Below, piece by piece: positions 1-8,705 of a DNA stretch of 45,211 nt. The DNA is from Saprospiraceae bacterium (lineage in GTDB: Bacteria; Bacteroidota; Bacteroidia; Chitinophagales; Saprospiraceae), in assembly GCA_013140975.1 (NCBI GenBank), contig JABFRV010000016.1, positions 1-45,211 of the forward strand. The letters are read 5' to 3'. The translations under genes and the position numbers were made by a program. Position 1 is the stretch's first letter. Each line of letters opens with the position of its first letter. A model generated the notes under the pieces. The model saw only the letters and a list, made by a program, of their open reading frames with translations, did no database searches and was not told the origin of the DNA.

Positions 1-300
1 CCTTATGGAGTTGAAGGGCAAAATATAGTATATAGAAATAAATATAGATTTAAAACCTATCATAGAGTGGATATTGGGTTCTCATATAAACTGTGGGATA
101 AGGTTAAATCAGATTCAAGACCGAATCATTACTTAAAATTTTGTAGAAATTCCTGGGTAAGTCTTGAAGTTTTTAATTTATTGCAGGTAAAGAATCCGGC
201 TTCTGTGCGTTGGATAAAATCATTATATAATTATGAGTTTGCTATACCGTATTATTTAAGCTCAAGAAGGATTAACCTTCGTTTTCGAATAGAATTTTAG
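1..300 (+). CDS. C-terminal end of a TonB-dependent receptor-like outer-membrane protein (5' partial)
   Basis: The frame is open from base 1, so the gene begins upstream of the window and only its last 99 codons are visible. The tail has alternating hydrophobic/aromatic beta-strand character and ends in Arg-Ile-Glu-Phe. A terminal aromatic residue is typical of outer-membrane barrels. The stretch around VSLEVFNLLQVKN, then SVRWIKSL, then FAIPYYLSSRRINLRF closely follows the usual end of Bacteroidota TonB-dependent receptors, where an 'NLL.v.N...SY.Wi' segment is followed by 'yavPnyLt.RR.N.r...F'. The internal GTG at 67 is not a credible start because similar protein sequence runs upstream of it. 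Such receptors import siderophores, vitamins or oligosaccharides; the substrate cannot be told from this fragment. It converges on the acetyltransferase gene with only 8 bases between stops. Confidence 0.72.
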   Translation, partial: PYGVEGQNIVYRNKYRFKTYHRVDIGFSYKLWDKVKSDSRPNHYLKFCRNSWVSLEVFNLLQVKNPASVRWIKSLYNYEFAIPYYLSSRRINLRFRIEF

Positions 301-308
301 AGTGGAAA

Positions 309-824
309 TTATTTCAAAAAATCTTTCTTTCTTATCGCATAAATAAGTTCATCTTTGTATTCTCCATTTTTAAAAATGGTTTTTTCTAGCCTTGCCTCCA
401 GTTTGAAGTTATTTTTTTCGAGTACTTTCTGAGATGGAATATTAGTATCAAAAGGACGTGCAAATATTCTTTCGATTGGAAGATTATTGAAGGTATATTT
501 ACAAACTTGATGAATAGCATCAGTTATGATGCCTTGGCCCCAATGTTTTTCTGCTAACCAGTACCCAAGCTCGGCATTTTTATAAAATATATCTTCCTGT
601 GAGTGGATGCCTATTCCACCAGCGGCTTCGTTTTGGATTTCGATACAAAATATCTGTGTAGGTAATTTACTCATGGCCATCTGAATAAACTTTTTTCCAT
701 CTGACTCTGTATATGGATAAGGAAATCTATTTGTCAGATTGGACGAAATAATTATATTATTTGCATAATTGCAAAGTGATTTTAAATCTTCTTCTTGCCA
801 AGGACGTAATAAGAATTTAGTCAT
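309..824 (-). CDS. GNAT-family N-acetyltransferase (RimJ/RimL-like)
   Basis: This is a 171-residue single-domain GNAT protein, the usual size for the RimJ/RimL-like branch (Acetyltransf_3 type). It opens with the characteristic FLLRPWQEEDL strand-helix. It carries ELGYWLAEKHWGQGI, where the W-G-Q-G-I turn is the acetyl-CoA pyrophosphate loop, and ends with ARPFDTNIPSQKVLEKNNF, the conserved 'N..S..vlek.GF' segment. Family members acetylate N-termini of proteins, amino acids, polyamines or antibiotics; the acceptor here is unknown. It is the last gene of the minus-strand run, 75 bases after sppA. That gap contains only a weak A+T hairpin (TTTTAC/GTAAAA at about 863-880), so co-transcription is possible but less certain than for the tighter pairs upstream. 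Confidence 0.85.
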   Translation of the reverse strand: MTKFLLRPWQEEDLKSLCNYANNIIISSNLTNRFPYPYTESDGKKFIQMAMSKLPTQIFCIEIQNEAAGGIGIHSQEDIFYKNAELGYWLAEKHWGQGIITDAIHQVCKYTFNNLPIERIFARPFDTNIPSQKVLEKNNFKLEARLEKTIFKNGEYKDELIYAIRKKDFLK

Positions 825-899
825 TGAATCTAAGAAAGTATTTTATTTATTATGAATCAGAATTTTACACTAAAGTAAAAAGTGATTATAAAGTACTAA

Positions 900-2681
900 T
901 TAATAAATAATTTTAAATGGCAGACGCATTTGAGGGCCTTTCATTTTTTGGATATTTTTATATTCTAAATAGTAAGGATATAATTGACCCATTTCTTCTT
1001 TCAAGATTCCATTTGTGATTTGAGATTGTACATCTTCATCTTTATCTTGAAATTTCTTAATTAATTTTTGGAAAGCATCATCTTGTGCAGGATATTCTGC
1101 CACTCTGTATTTGTCTAATGAAGCAAGCTTAGCAGCACATTCAATAGCATCGTTTAGTTCACCAATTCTATTCACAAGACCAATATCAATAGCCTTCGGT
1201 CCCGTCCAAATTCTTCCTTTGGCAATCTCTTTCGTTGCATCCATACTTAATTTTCTTCCAGAAGAAACAACTTCTAAAAATCTTTTATACGTATTATCAG
1301 TATTTTCCTGAAGTATTGTAGATTCTTGCGTACCCCAATTGGCAGTTATATCAAATTTATTTGACATGGGTCCTGTCCCAACAGTGTCAAAATCAATTCC
1401 AATTTTTTCATCAGTAAGAACTTTGATGTTCGGGATCATCATGAATACTCCTATTGAACCTGTTAAAGTGTGCGGACTTGCAAAAATTGAATCAGCATGA
1501 CATGAAATATAATATCCTCCGGACGCAGCATAGTCTCCCATACTTACAACAATGGGTTTGCCGGCTGCTCGTGTTAAATCAAGTTCGTGCAATAATTCAT
1601 CTGACATAAGAGCAGAACCACCTGGTGAGTTTACTCGAAGAACAATAGCTTTTACTTTGTCATTTGTACGTATGTCTCGAATAATTTTTAAATATTTTTT
1701 ACCGATTTCACCTTCACTTCCTTTTTCATCAGTGATTGTTCCTTCTGCAAATACTACAGCAACCTTGTTTTTAGCAGAGTAGTCAGTATCAATTCCTTTT
1801 GCATTGTAATAATCGGATACTGAAACAAAATTAATGTTCTCATCTGTTTTAATATTAAGTTTGTTTCTGATTTCAATGAATACATCTTGTTCTGAAGCTG
1901 CTTTATCTAATACTTTATTTTCAATAGCTCTTTGAGGTGTGTAGCTAAGAAATTGATCAAAATTATTACGCAATTCACTTTCTGATAAATTTCTGCTTTT
2001 TGCAACTTGTGCGATATACTCATCCAATTGCGATTCTAGATATTCACGCAACTGTAATTTATTCTGATCGCTCATTTTTGACAACCTATAGGGTTCAGTT
2101 GCTGATTTGAATTCCCCTGCGTAATAAATATTATATTTTATACCTACTTTTTCCATTAATTCTTTAAAAAATGGAATCGTTGCTCCAAAACCTTTTAATT
2201 CCACAAACCCTAGAGGATGTATAAAGATATTGTCAGCTGTTGAGGCTAAAAAGTAATTTTTATGGTTATAATAATTTCCGTAGGATAGTATAAATTTTCC
2301 TTTGTTTTTAAATTGAAGTAATGCATCGCGAATAATTTTCAAAGTAGAATATCCGTGATCATACATTGTGTTTTGAAGATAAATTCCCTTTATATTTGGA
2401 TCGTCAGATGCTTTAATAATTGTTTTCGCTAAATCATGGACACCTATTACCTTTTCATCCTTGAATGAAAAATTTTGCATTTCAACATTATTTGTTTGCT
2501 CAGGCAATTGTTCAGGTATTGTTAATTTTAATACTGAGTTGTCACGAATTGAAACTTTCGGCGAACTTGTTTCTTTGGCAACCTGACTTGTGCCCACAAT
2601 TATGAGAATAAAAAAAAGAAGAAACAAAGCGAGTGTAGTGCCTAAACAAGAAGCAAATAAGAATTTGAAAAATTGGCCCAT
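900..2681 (-). CDS. sppA: Signal peptide peptidase SppA, 67K type
   Basis: This 593-residue protein matches the tandem-domain (E. coli-type) SppA, which degrades leftover signal peptides in the cytoplasmic membrane. Residues about 8-32 form one strongly hydrophobic N-terminal anchor. The two ClpP-like halves are visible. The N-terminal half carries the catalytic lysine, K192 in GEFKSATEPYR, matching E. coli K209. The C-terminal half carries the nucleophile, S387 in MGDYAASGGYYIS, matching E. coli S409. The motifs RVNSPGGSA and ASPHTLTGSIGVF are also present. Both members of the Ser-Lys dyad are intact, so the enzyme should be active. It follows the deoxynucleoside kinase by 22 bases in the same operon-like run. 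Identification rests on motif spacing and length, which fit the family throughout. Confidence 0.95.
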   Translation of the reverse strand: MGQFFKFLFASCLGTTLALFLLFFILIIVGTSQVAKETSSPKVSIRDNSVLKLTIPEQLPEQTNNVEMQNFSFKDEKVIGVHDLAKTIIKASDDPNIKGIYLQNTMYDHGYSTLKIIRDALLQFKNKGKFILSYGNYYNHKNYFLASTADNIFIHPLGFVELKGFGATIPFFKELMEKVGIKYNIYYAGEFKSATEPYRLSKMSDQNKLQLREYLESQLDEYIAQVAKSRNLSESELRNNFDQFLSYTPQRAIENKVLDKAASEQDVFIEIRNKLNIKTDENINFVSVSDYYNAKGIDTDYSAKNKVAVVFAEGTITDEKGSEGEIGKKYLKIIRDIRTNDKVKAIVLRVNSPGGSALMSDELLHELDLTRAAGKPIVVSMGDYAASGGYYISCHADSIFASPHTLTGSIGVFMMIPNIKVLTDEKIGIDFDTVGTGPMSNKFDITANWGTQESTILQENTDNTYKRFLEVVSSGRKLSMDATKEIAKGRIWTGPKAIDIGLVNRIGELNDAIECAAKLASLDKYRVAEYPAQDDAFQKLIKKFQDKDEDVQSQITNGILKEEMGQLYPYYLEYKNIQKMKGPQMRLPFKIIY

Positions 2682-2703
2682 ATAATTGAAATTTATTACA
2701 AAG

Positions 2704-3354
2704 TTAAAATATAATTCGAAGATGATGTAAACCAGGCTTGAACTCCTGTGAGAGAATATTCTTTATTTCGTCAAAATGAGATGGAATATTGATGAAGTCC
2801 ATGTTTTCACCGTCCAATAATACCACCGGAACAAGTGTTTGCGTTTTGAAAAAATCAAAATATGTATTTTGGATTGATTCAAGGTATTCATTTTGAATGT
2901 TTAGTTCATATTGTCTTGCTCTGTCTAAAATGTGCTTTTTAACTCTTTCTATTGGTCTATGAAGATAAAGAATTAAATCAGGTCGTGGAATATTATGTGA
3001 TAACAGATTAAAGATATTTTGAAAGAGTCGGAATTCCTCAGGTGATAAATTTTGTTTTGCAAAAAGTAGGCTCTTGACCATAGAGTAATCTGCAAGATTA
3101 ATATTGCCGAACAGATCATTTTGTTTTAGTTGCGATTGTAGTTGTTTATGTCTTTCCGTTAAAAAAGATAATTCAACTGTAAATGCATATCGTTCAGGGT
3201 CTTTATAAAAGTATTCTAAAAACGGATTCTCGGTGAATTGTTCCAGGATTAAATTACAGGAGAATTCCTCAGCCAGCATTTGGCTAAGTGTAGTTTTTCC
3301 CGCACCAATATTGCCTTCTATGCAAATGTATTTGTATGGAATATTATTCTTCAT
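2704..3354 (-). CDS. Deoxynucleoside kinase (dNK/dGK-dAK family)
   Basis: This 216-residue kinase phosphorylates deoxynucleosides with ATP in nucleotide salvage. The P-loop is EGNIGAGKTT at residues 13-22, with K20 the phosphate-binding lysine. The family's DRS-type motif appears as NLADYSMVKSLLFAKQ. The LID-region arginines lie in the segment from RPIERVKKHI to DRARQYE, followed by NEYLESIQNTYFDFF. Substrate preference (dA, dG or others) cannot be decided from motifs. The start overlaps the end of folK by 11 bases, which points to translational coupling. Nucleotide and folate precursor genes beside each other make metabolic sense, and this pairing is common in Bacteroidota. Confidence 0.92.
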   Translation of the reverse strand: MKNNIPYKYICIEGNIGAGKTTLSQMLAEEFSCNLILEQFTENPFLEYFYKDPERYAFTVELSFLTERHKQLQSQLKQNDLFGNINLADYSMVKSLLFAKQNLSPEEFRLFQNIFNLLSHNIPRPDLILYLHRPIERVKKHILDRARQYELNIQNEYLESIQNTYFDFFKTQTLVPVVLLDGENMDFINIPSHFDEIKNILSQEFKPGLHHLRIIF

Positions 3355-3841
3355 TGATTCTCCTAGCCTCTGATTGATCTTCGCATTTACTCAATAATTC
3401 TTCAATCCTTAATTTATAAACCGGATGAATAATTTCAGGAGCTATTTCCGCTAGAGGCTGAAGTGCAAATTTACGCAATTGAAGTCTTGGGTGTGGCACT
3501 TCTAGGCCCTTTTCTTGAATTATTTTAGACTCCCAAAGTAGAATGTCAATATCGATAATTCTGGATTCATTCGGTTTATTTCTGACTCGACCCATTGATT
3601 TTTCAATGAATTGAATTCTTTCAAGGGCCTGATTTGGATTTTTATTTGTAGTCAGACAAATTGCAATATTGTAATAATCTTCCTGTATTTCAGATACTCC
3701 CCAGGGAGGTGAAACATACATATGTGAGGACTTTACAATAGGGCCAAGCTGTTTTTTTAGGTTCTCGATAGCTGTTTTTAAGTTCTTGGTTTTGTTACCT
3801 AAGTTCGTACCAAGTAAAAGGTAAACTTTCTTACTCTTCAC
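3344..3841 (-). CDS. folK: 2-amino-4-hydroxy-6-hydroxymethyldihydropteridine pyrophosphokinase
   Basis: FolK transfers pyrophosphate from ATP to 6-hydroxymethyl-7,8-dihydropterin in folate synthesis. The 165-residue length is normal. Signatures are the start VYLLLGTNLGNK, then FIEKSMGRVRN, then RIIDIDILLWE, whose aspartates bind the two magnesium ions. These are followed by the substrate and ATP segment VPHPRLQLRKFALQPLAEI. All key positions of the HPPK family are present. It lies 2 bases downstream of the M28 peptidase gene and overlaps the kinase gene by 11 bases, so it is probably read as part of the same message. No other folate genes are visible in the window. Confidence 0.95.
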   Translation of the reverse strand: MKSKKVYLLLGTNLGNKTKNLKTAIENLKKQLGPIVKSSHMYVSPPWGVSEIQEDYYNIAICLTTNKNPNQALERIQFIEKSMGRVRNKPNESRIIDIDILLWESKIIQEKGLEVPHPRLQLRKFALQPLAEIAPEIIHPVYKLRIEELLSKCEDQSEARRINEE

Positions 3842-3843
3842 AG

Positions 3844-5382
3844 TTATTTTGTAACAATATATTTAATAATTTGTTTACCCTTTTTTTGTTCAAGCTTTAT
3901 AAGGCATAAACCTTGAATATTTAGTTTATTTAAGTCGATGGTTAATTGGTTAGTGAATTTGTCAATCCATCTTGTATGGCCTTGTATATCGACTATTTCT
4001 AATAGACATACCTCTTCATTATTGGTTGAAGAAATATATAAATTGTCTTTTGTTTGAAATACCGCTAAATCTAAAGATTGAAGGCTTTTGGTTAATGTGG
4101 AGCCTTTGTATTCTATGGATTTAGTATTGCCATGTTGAATTTCTGAAAGCTGACATATAGTTGCCAAGCTTGCCTTAACAACTTGTGTCATAAAATTCAT
4201 ATTTAAGAATTGAACACTGTCTTTTGGTGTATGATAGTTTTTATTTCGAAAATTTGCACCATCAGTAATCATTAAGGCTTTGTGTCCTTTATCCCAAAAG
4301 TTGGCATGATCAGATCTTCGAAGATCTGGTACAATTGTGCCATTTCCCGGAACTTCCAGACTTATAACTTTTAAACCCGGCACATAATTTTTGGCGGATT
4401 CCTGAAATGCAGTAAGTAAATTTTTGGAATGAGTATTTCCTACATTCGTAATGAAATTCCCTTTTCTATTGTTATTAAGAACTTCGTTGTATGCCTCTGG
4501 AAACAATATATTGAAACCAGTTGGTAGATCTTGAGTGTTATCTATCTCCGAGTAATAACCAATCATTTCAAAGTTGATCACATTTTCCAACTTGTCATTA
4601 TTCCGTAGCTGATTATTGATATACAAATTTGATCCTACGAGACCACTTTCTTCAAGATCAAATAATACCAATCGAACAGATTTTCTTGTAGAATATTCTG
4701 AAATAACTCTGCCTATTTCAAGTACACCTGCTACGCCGGATGCATTATCATCAGCGCCGGGGGATTGTCCGAAAGAGTCATAGTGTGCATCCACAATATT
4801 TATTAGATGTAGTGAATCAGATCCCCAAATGTTCGCTTCAAAATTTATGTTTGTAAGTGTGCTTACCTTGGATTCATAGGAAGTAAAATGTGTTAGAGGC
4901 GATAACATTTCCTGAATGTAAAGTCTCGATTTATCTTTAAAAGTCTTATCCGTTATTTCATTTCTCTTTCCTTGAAGAAATTGCAGGTCTGATAACATTC
5001 TATTTGTGTTAACCTTCGATACTATTTCTTCAATACTAATCGGCTCGTTATCAAAAGCAGATAATATGACTCGCAGGTCTGAATTTAAATCTGTTGGATT
5101 CGCAAGTGTGATTATTACTTTTTTGTTAGGTCCGGGAGTAACTCCATTGCCTATATCTCCGGTAAGTGAAGTGATTCCAACCTGAGTATGAGTAGAAGTT
5201 CCTTTGGAATAATAAATGGAACACTTTACTTCGAGAAATTGGTTATCCGAATCTGTTAACTCATAACTTACTTCGAGAGTATTGTTTACAAGAGTGACAT
5301 TGCATTGGGTAAGCATTGGCAGTTGAGATGCTTGCAGGTAAGAAGTAAAAATTAAGAATGTTAAGAATACTAATTTTTTCAT
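3844..5382 (-). CDS. Secreted M28-family zinc metallopeptidase with T9SS C-terminal sorting domain
   Basis: This is a 512-residue exported aminopeptidase-like enzyme. A signal peptide is visible (MKKLVFLTFLIFTSYLQAS, cleavage near residue 19). A beta-rich stretch (about 22-110) precedes the M28 catalytic domain (about 160-400). The expected co-catalytic zinc ligands are H200 and D202 in DAHYDSFG, D211 in PGADDNASGV, E244/E245 in FDLEESGL and H384 in NYHTPKD. SDHANFWDKG is the other conserved segment. Residues about 425-512 form a type A T9SS sorting domain, ending in GLCLIKLEQKKGKQIIKYI, so the enzyme should cross the outer membrane through the type IX system. It is likely an extracellular di-zinc aminopeptidase used to scavenge peptides, but substrate specificity is not visible. 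It lies 3 bases after the methyltransferase gene. Confidence 0.92.
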   Translation of the reverse strand: MKKLVFLTFLIFTSYLQASQLPMLTQCNVTLVNNTLEVSYELTDSDNQFLEVKCSIYYSKGTSTHTQVGITSLTGDIGNGVTPGPNKKVIITLANPTDLNSDLRVILSAFDNEPISIEEIVSKVNTNRMLSDLQFLQGKRNEITDKTFKDKSRLYIQEMLSPLTHFTSYESKVSTLTNINFEANIWGSDSLHLINIVDAHYDSFGQSPGADDNASGVAGVLEIGRVISEYSTRKSVRLVLFDLEESGLVGSNLYINNQLRNNDKLENVINFEMIGYYSEIDNTQDLPTGFNILFPEAYNEVLNNNRKGNFITNVGNTHSKNLLTAFQESAKNYVPGLKVISLEVPGNGTIVPDLRRSDHANFWDKGHKALMITDGANFRNKNYHTPKDSVQFLNMNFMTQVVKASLATICQLSEIQHGNTKSIEYKGSTLTKSLQSLDLAVFQTKDNLYISSTNNEEVCLLEIVDIQGHTRWIDKFTNQLTIDLNKLNIQGLCLIKLEQKKGKQIIKYIVTK

Positions 5383-5385
5383 AAT

Positions 5386-6732
5386 CTATAATGAATGAAT
5401 TCGCATATTTTTCGGATAGTAGTTCTTAAATTTATTTTCAATTCTTTTTACCCATCCTAAAGGTGCATTTTTGTATGCTATTATTTGCCATTGATTTTCT
5501 AGTATTGGAATTGGTAAAAAATTACTATCTGCACGAAGATAATGAAGAGATTCAGTAAGGTCCAAATTTATTTTTGGAAGTTCAGGACTTAAAACTAAAC
5601 TTGTTGCAAGAGCTTGTGAAGGGAACCAATCTTTGCCCTTATAATGACCGATAGATGTTCCGGCACTTAAGATCTTAATTCCGGCATTTTCAAGGAATTG
5701 AATTAAGGGGACAGTATTTAAATGAACAACTAAGTATTCACCTTTTATCAAAAGAGCTTGAAGTGGAAATAATTCAGTATTGATCCATTCATTAAATTTG
5801 ATATCCGGCAATGCCGTATTTTTCTTCTGCCTTTTTTGAATTGTATCCGTGCTTATATTTTTTCTGAGTAAGCTAAACGATAAACCTTCACCTTCCATTC
5901 TGTGGGGCATTGCGCGAGCCGTATGAATGGAGAGATAATCAGTTAGTAATAAATCAGCCTCTTTAATCGGAGCAAAAGGTATTGATTCAAACTGATATTT
6001 TAAAGCAAATTTGGAAAGAATGGATTCATTTTCTTCCTGATTGAAAGTGCATGTTGAATAGATTAATATACCTCCGGGAGCCAGTAATTCACTTGCATAG
6101 TTTAAAATTTCTGATTGCAGATTCACACAATGATTAATTTTATTTGAATTCCATTGCTTGATTGCATCAGGTTCTTTTCTGAACATCCCTTCACCGCTAC
6201 ATGGAGCATCCAACATTATTACGTCATACTTGACTCCAGTTTGACAGAGTTTATAGATTGGACCTGAAGTAACAATAGAGTTTGGAAAACCCCATTTTTC
6301 AATATTTTGCTTTAAAACCTCGGCGCGTAAAGAATTGAGTTCATGACAGTGAACTACGGAATCAGAATCAAGTATCGATAATATATGAGTGGACTTTCCT
6401 CCAGGCGCTGCGCAGAGATCCAATACTTTAATTGGGCTTTTGAAATTTAATTGCTTAAATACTTTTTCGATAATCATGGAGTTAGCCTCCTGAACATAAT
6501 AATGTCCTGCATGAAATAAAGGATCTAACGTAAATACCGGTTTTTGAGTAAGATAATATCCGTAATCAGTCCAAGGAATTGGACTTGAGTTTTCAAGCAA
6601 GGAATAATTTTTTTTTGGGTTGATTCTATAACTGCTTCTGCATGGAACTTGTAATGCTGCGAAGTAAGCATCTGATTCTTCCTTTAACAAAGTCTTAGTT
6701 CTGTTTACATATTCCTGTGGAAGTGTAATCAT
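5386..6732 (-). CDS. RsmF-type 16S rRNA (cytosine-C5) methyltransferase, NOL1/NOP2/Sun family
   Basis: The 448-residue protein has the RsmF architecture: an N-terminal substrate-binding part, a central SAM-dependent Rossmann domain and a C-terminal RNA-binding/PUA-like part. SAM binding is shown by VLDLCAAPGGKSTH (residues 103-116). The two cysteines of m5C RNA methyltransferases are C178 in LDAPCSGEGMFRK and C228 in YSTCTFNQEEN. In this family the TC cysteine forms the covalent link to the base and the PC cysteine helps release it. The segment PLFHAGHYYVQEANSM is typical of the YebU/RsmF group. The exact rRNA position is inferred from family only. The start overlaps the stop of the UbiD-type gene by 4 bases, so translation is probably coupled. 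Confidence 0.9.
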   Translation of the reverse strand: MITLPQEYVNRTKTLLKEESDAYFAALQVPCRSSYRINPKKNYSLLENSSPIPWTDYGYYLTQKPVFTLDPLFHAGHYYVQEANSMIIEKVFKQLNFKSPIKVLDLCAAPGGKSTHILSILDSDSVVHCHELNSLRAEVLKQNIEKWGFPNSIVTSGPIYKLCQTGVKYDVIMLDAPCSGEGMFRKEPDAIKQWNSNKINHCVNLQSEILNYASELLAPGGILIYSTCTFNQEENESILSKFALKYQFESIPFAPIKEADLLLTDYLSIHTARAMPHRMEGEGLSFSLLRKNISTDTIQKRQKKNTALPDIKFNEWINTELFPLQALLIKGEYLVVHLNTVPLIQFLENAGIKILSAGTSIGHYKGKDWFPSQALATSLVLSPELPKINLDLTESLHYLRADSNFLPIPILENQWQIIAYKNAPLGWVKRIENKFKNYYPKNMRIHSL

Positions 6733-8555
6733 GCTCTGAATTTATGCAATTCTTTATTGGTAGAAAACAGTTTATCTGCTTTTTTTGAAACTTCCTGGTC
6801 AACTTCTAATACAGGAGCATGGTGAGGTTTTAATCTGGCATCTATAATAAGAGGTCCATTGCAACCCCAGTGTTTATGAACGGTAAAACTGCCAACACCA
6901 TAGATATCATGAGAAGGATTACTCCTTGTAAAGCAAACCCAAATGAAATTATTAAAATTCTCTGTACAAAATTGAATATCATCTACTAACACTATAAGGG
7001 GTATTTTTTCTTGTGCTTCAGATTGTAAGCGCAAGCAGAGATTGGCTATTTCAGATTGTGCTATTTCATAATTTGAAAAATTCTTGTATTGAAATAATGC
7101 TACACCGGGCATAAGTATTTTAACATCTTTAATTTCAGATTGGATGGAGTTGAATATTCCAATATCTAAAGATAAAACTCTCCTTTTGATTCTGTTGCAT
7201 GCAATTACTAATTTGCTTCCTGCATTCCAGGATGAACCTGAATAATCTAAAGTATCAATTGTAGTGTTTGTTTGAAAGTGTAAGTCTTTTGACCAATCTA
7301 TTCTTTCAAGAATGTATTTAAAGTATTCAGGAATATTGTAAATATCAAGCTTGTGATCATCTTCGTTGGTTGTAATAAACAAATATTTAGCCAGTGATGT
7401 TTGTCCTTTCCCAAGGATATGATTCGCCTGAGTCAATATTTCTTCCGGCATTTTTTCACGAAATGGCATGTATCTTTCTGAACCTATTGCTAGTAATAAT
7501 GGATGCACACCTGCGACATCAACTGCATGTATCTCCTTCACACCCGGGAATTCATTTTTACTTATTTCTTTTACCATCTGATGAATAAGAAAGCCAAATC
7601 CACTATCTTCTTGCGGTGGTCTGCCTACAACGGTAAAATGCCATATCGGATTCTTTTTATGAAATACATTTTCTACTTCTATAACAGGAAATTCATGTTC
7701 CAAACTATAATAACCCAGATGGTCGCCAAAGGGCCCTTCCGGTAATAGTTTGTTTTTTTGAATTTTTCCTGTTATGCAGAAATCAACTTCAGCAGGAATA
7801 AAGTATTTATTGTGCCAAAAATATCGATACGAACGGTTGTTAAGTAATCCTGTAAATAAGATTTCACTGAGTCCTTCGGGCAATGGAAAAATAGAACCTA
7901 AGGCGTGTGCAGGAGAGCCACCAACCCCAATGCTGACATTAAAATCATTATTTGATTCAAGGTATGCCTGATGATGAATGCCGATTCCCCGATGCAATTG
8001 ATAATGTAAACCAATTTCTTTATTCTGAATATATCTATTTCCGGATATCTGTATTCTGTACATTCCGATATTTGCTTCTTGAAGATTAGAAGAACCCGGA
8101 GGAAATGTAATTACCTGAGGTAATGTAATAAAAGCTCCTCCATCTTTTGGCCAGCTAACAATTTGTGGAAGGTCGGAGATTTTACATGAATTTGAGATAA
8201 TTTCTTTATTAAATCTATTTAATATTGGCTTGCCTGAAAGATAAAACGGTAGATTCGATATATTTTTTCCAATATTCGTAAAAAATGAAGAAGGATTAAT
8301 TTTTAACTTAATCAGATATTCCATTCCTTTAATGGCATCTTGAAATATATAGCTACATCTGGAATTAGTGCCATAAATATTTGAACATGCCTTGAAAGGG
8401 GAGCCTATAATATTTTCAAACAGAATGGCTGGGCCTTGCTGATTATAAATTCTTCTATGAATTTCAGCCATTTCCAGATTCGGATCCACTGGGTCCTTAA
8501 TAATTAATAACTCTCCTCGACGTTGTAGATCATTTAAACAAGATTCTAAAGACAT
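6729..8555 (-). CDS. UbiD-family (de)carboxylase, long 608-residue form
   Basis: UbiD enzymes use prenylated FMN to remove or add carboxyl groups on aromatic or unsaturated acids, for example in quinone synthesis. Recognisable blocks are NIGMYRIQISGNRY with GLHYQLHRGIGIHH, the glycine-rich SIGVGGSPAHALGSIFPLPE, and LLPEGPFGDHLGYYS, whose E273 lies in the conserved acidic active-site motif. Residues about 455-600 complete the C-terminal domain. It is longer than E. coli UbiD (497 residues). Long versions exist in Bacteroidota, where they are usually annotated as menaquinone-pathway decarboxylases; that substrate is inference. No UbiX-type flavin prenyltransferase or other quinone gene is visible here. 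It is the first gene of its run, 29 bases from a 24-bp palindrome that may be an operator. Confidence 0.88.
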   Translation of the reverse strand: MSLESCLNDLQRRGELLIIKDPVDPNLEMAEIHRRIYNQQGPAILFENIIGSPFKACSNIYGTNSRCSYIFQDAIKGMEYLIKLKINPSSFFTNIGKNISNLPFYLSGKPILNRFNKEIISNSCKISDLPQIVSWPKDGGAFITLPQVITFPPGSSNLQEANIGMYRIQISGNRYIQNKEIGLHYQLHRGIGIHHQAYLESNNDFNVSIGVGGSPAHALGSIFPLPEGLSEILFTGLLNNRSYRYFWHNKYFIPAEVDFCITGKIQKNKLLPEGPFGDHLGYYSLEHEFPVIEVENVFHKKNPIWHFTVVGRPPQEDSGFGFLIHQMVKEISKNEFPGVKEIHAVDVAGVHPLLLAIGSERYMPFREKMPEEILTQANHILGKGQTSLAKYLFITTNEDDHKLDIYNIPEYFKYILERIDWSKDLHFQTNTTIDTLDYSGSSWNAGSKLVIACNRIKRRVLSLDIGIFNSIQSEIKDVKILMPGVALFQYKNFSNYEIAQSEIANLCLRLQSEAQEKIPLIVLVDDIQFCTENFNNFIWVCFTRSNPSHDIYGVGSFTVHKHWGCNGPLIIDARLKPHHAPVLEVDQEVSKKADKLFSTNKELHKFRA

Positions 8556-8583
8556 TTTAATTATGGATTGGTTGGAAAGTAAT

Positions 8584-8607
8584 TCGTATTATCATGTGAT
8601 ATTACGA
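8584..8607. promoter_or_regulatory. 24-bp near-perfect palindrome upstream of the UbiD-type gene
   Basis: The left half reads TCGTATTATCAT and the right half, reverse complemented, reads TCGTAATATCAC, so 10 of 12 positions agree. It lies 29 bases upstream of the UbiD-type start, inside the only gap above 100 bases between the two minus-strand runs. Size, symmetry and position fit a binding site for a dimeric repressor or activator. An alternative is a weak hairpin in the leader, but it has no T-run and little G+C. No regulator gene is visible in the window. Confidence 0.4.
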
Positions 8608-8705
8608 CAGAATACTTAACTTATGATGCCTTGACTTATTTATAACAGTTTCAACTTCATAAGTTTCGAACGGAGATAATATATTTTTGTTACACTGTAA
8701 TATTT

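Noticed and set aside
67-300. A separate 77-codon gene starting at GTG 67
   Set aside because: Receptor-like sequence continues upstream of the GTG to base 1, so this is the tail of a larger gene cut by the window edge.
862-880. Hairpin TTTTAC/GTAAAA between sppA and the acetyltransferase as a terminator
   Set aside because: The stem is six A+T-rich pairs without a proper T-run in a fully A+T-rich gap; too weak to call.
8618-8665. Inverted repeat AACTTATGA/TCATAAGTT with a 30-base spacer after the SDR gene
   Set aside because: It is A+T-rich with a long loop and no T-run. It may be chance and lacks terminator features.
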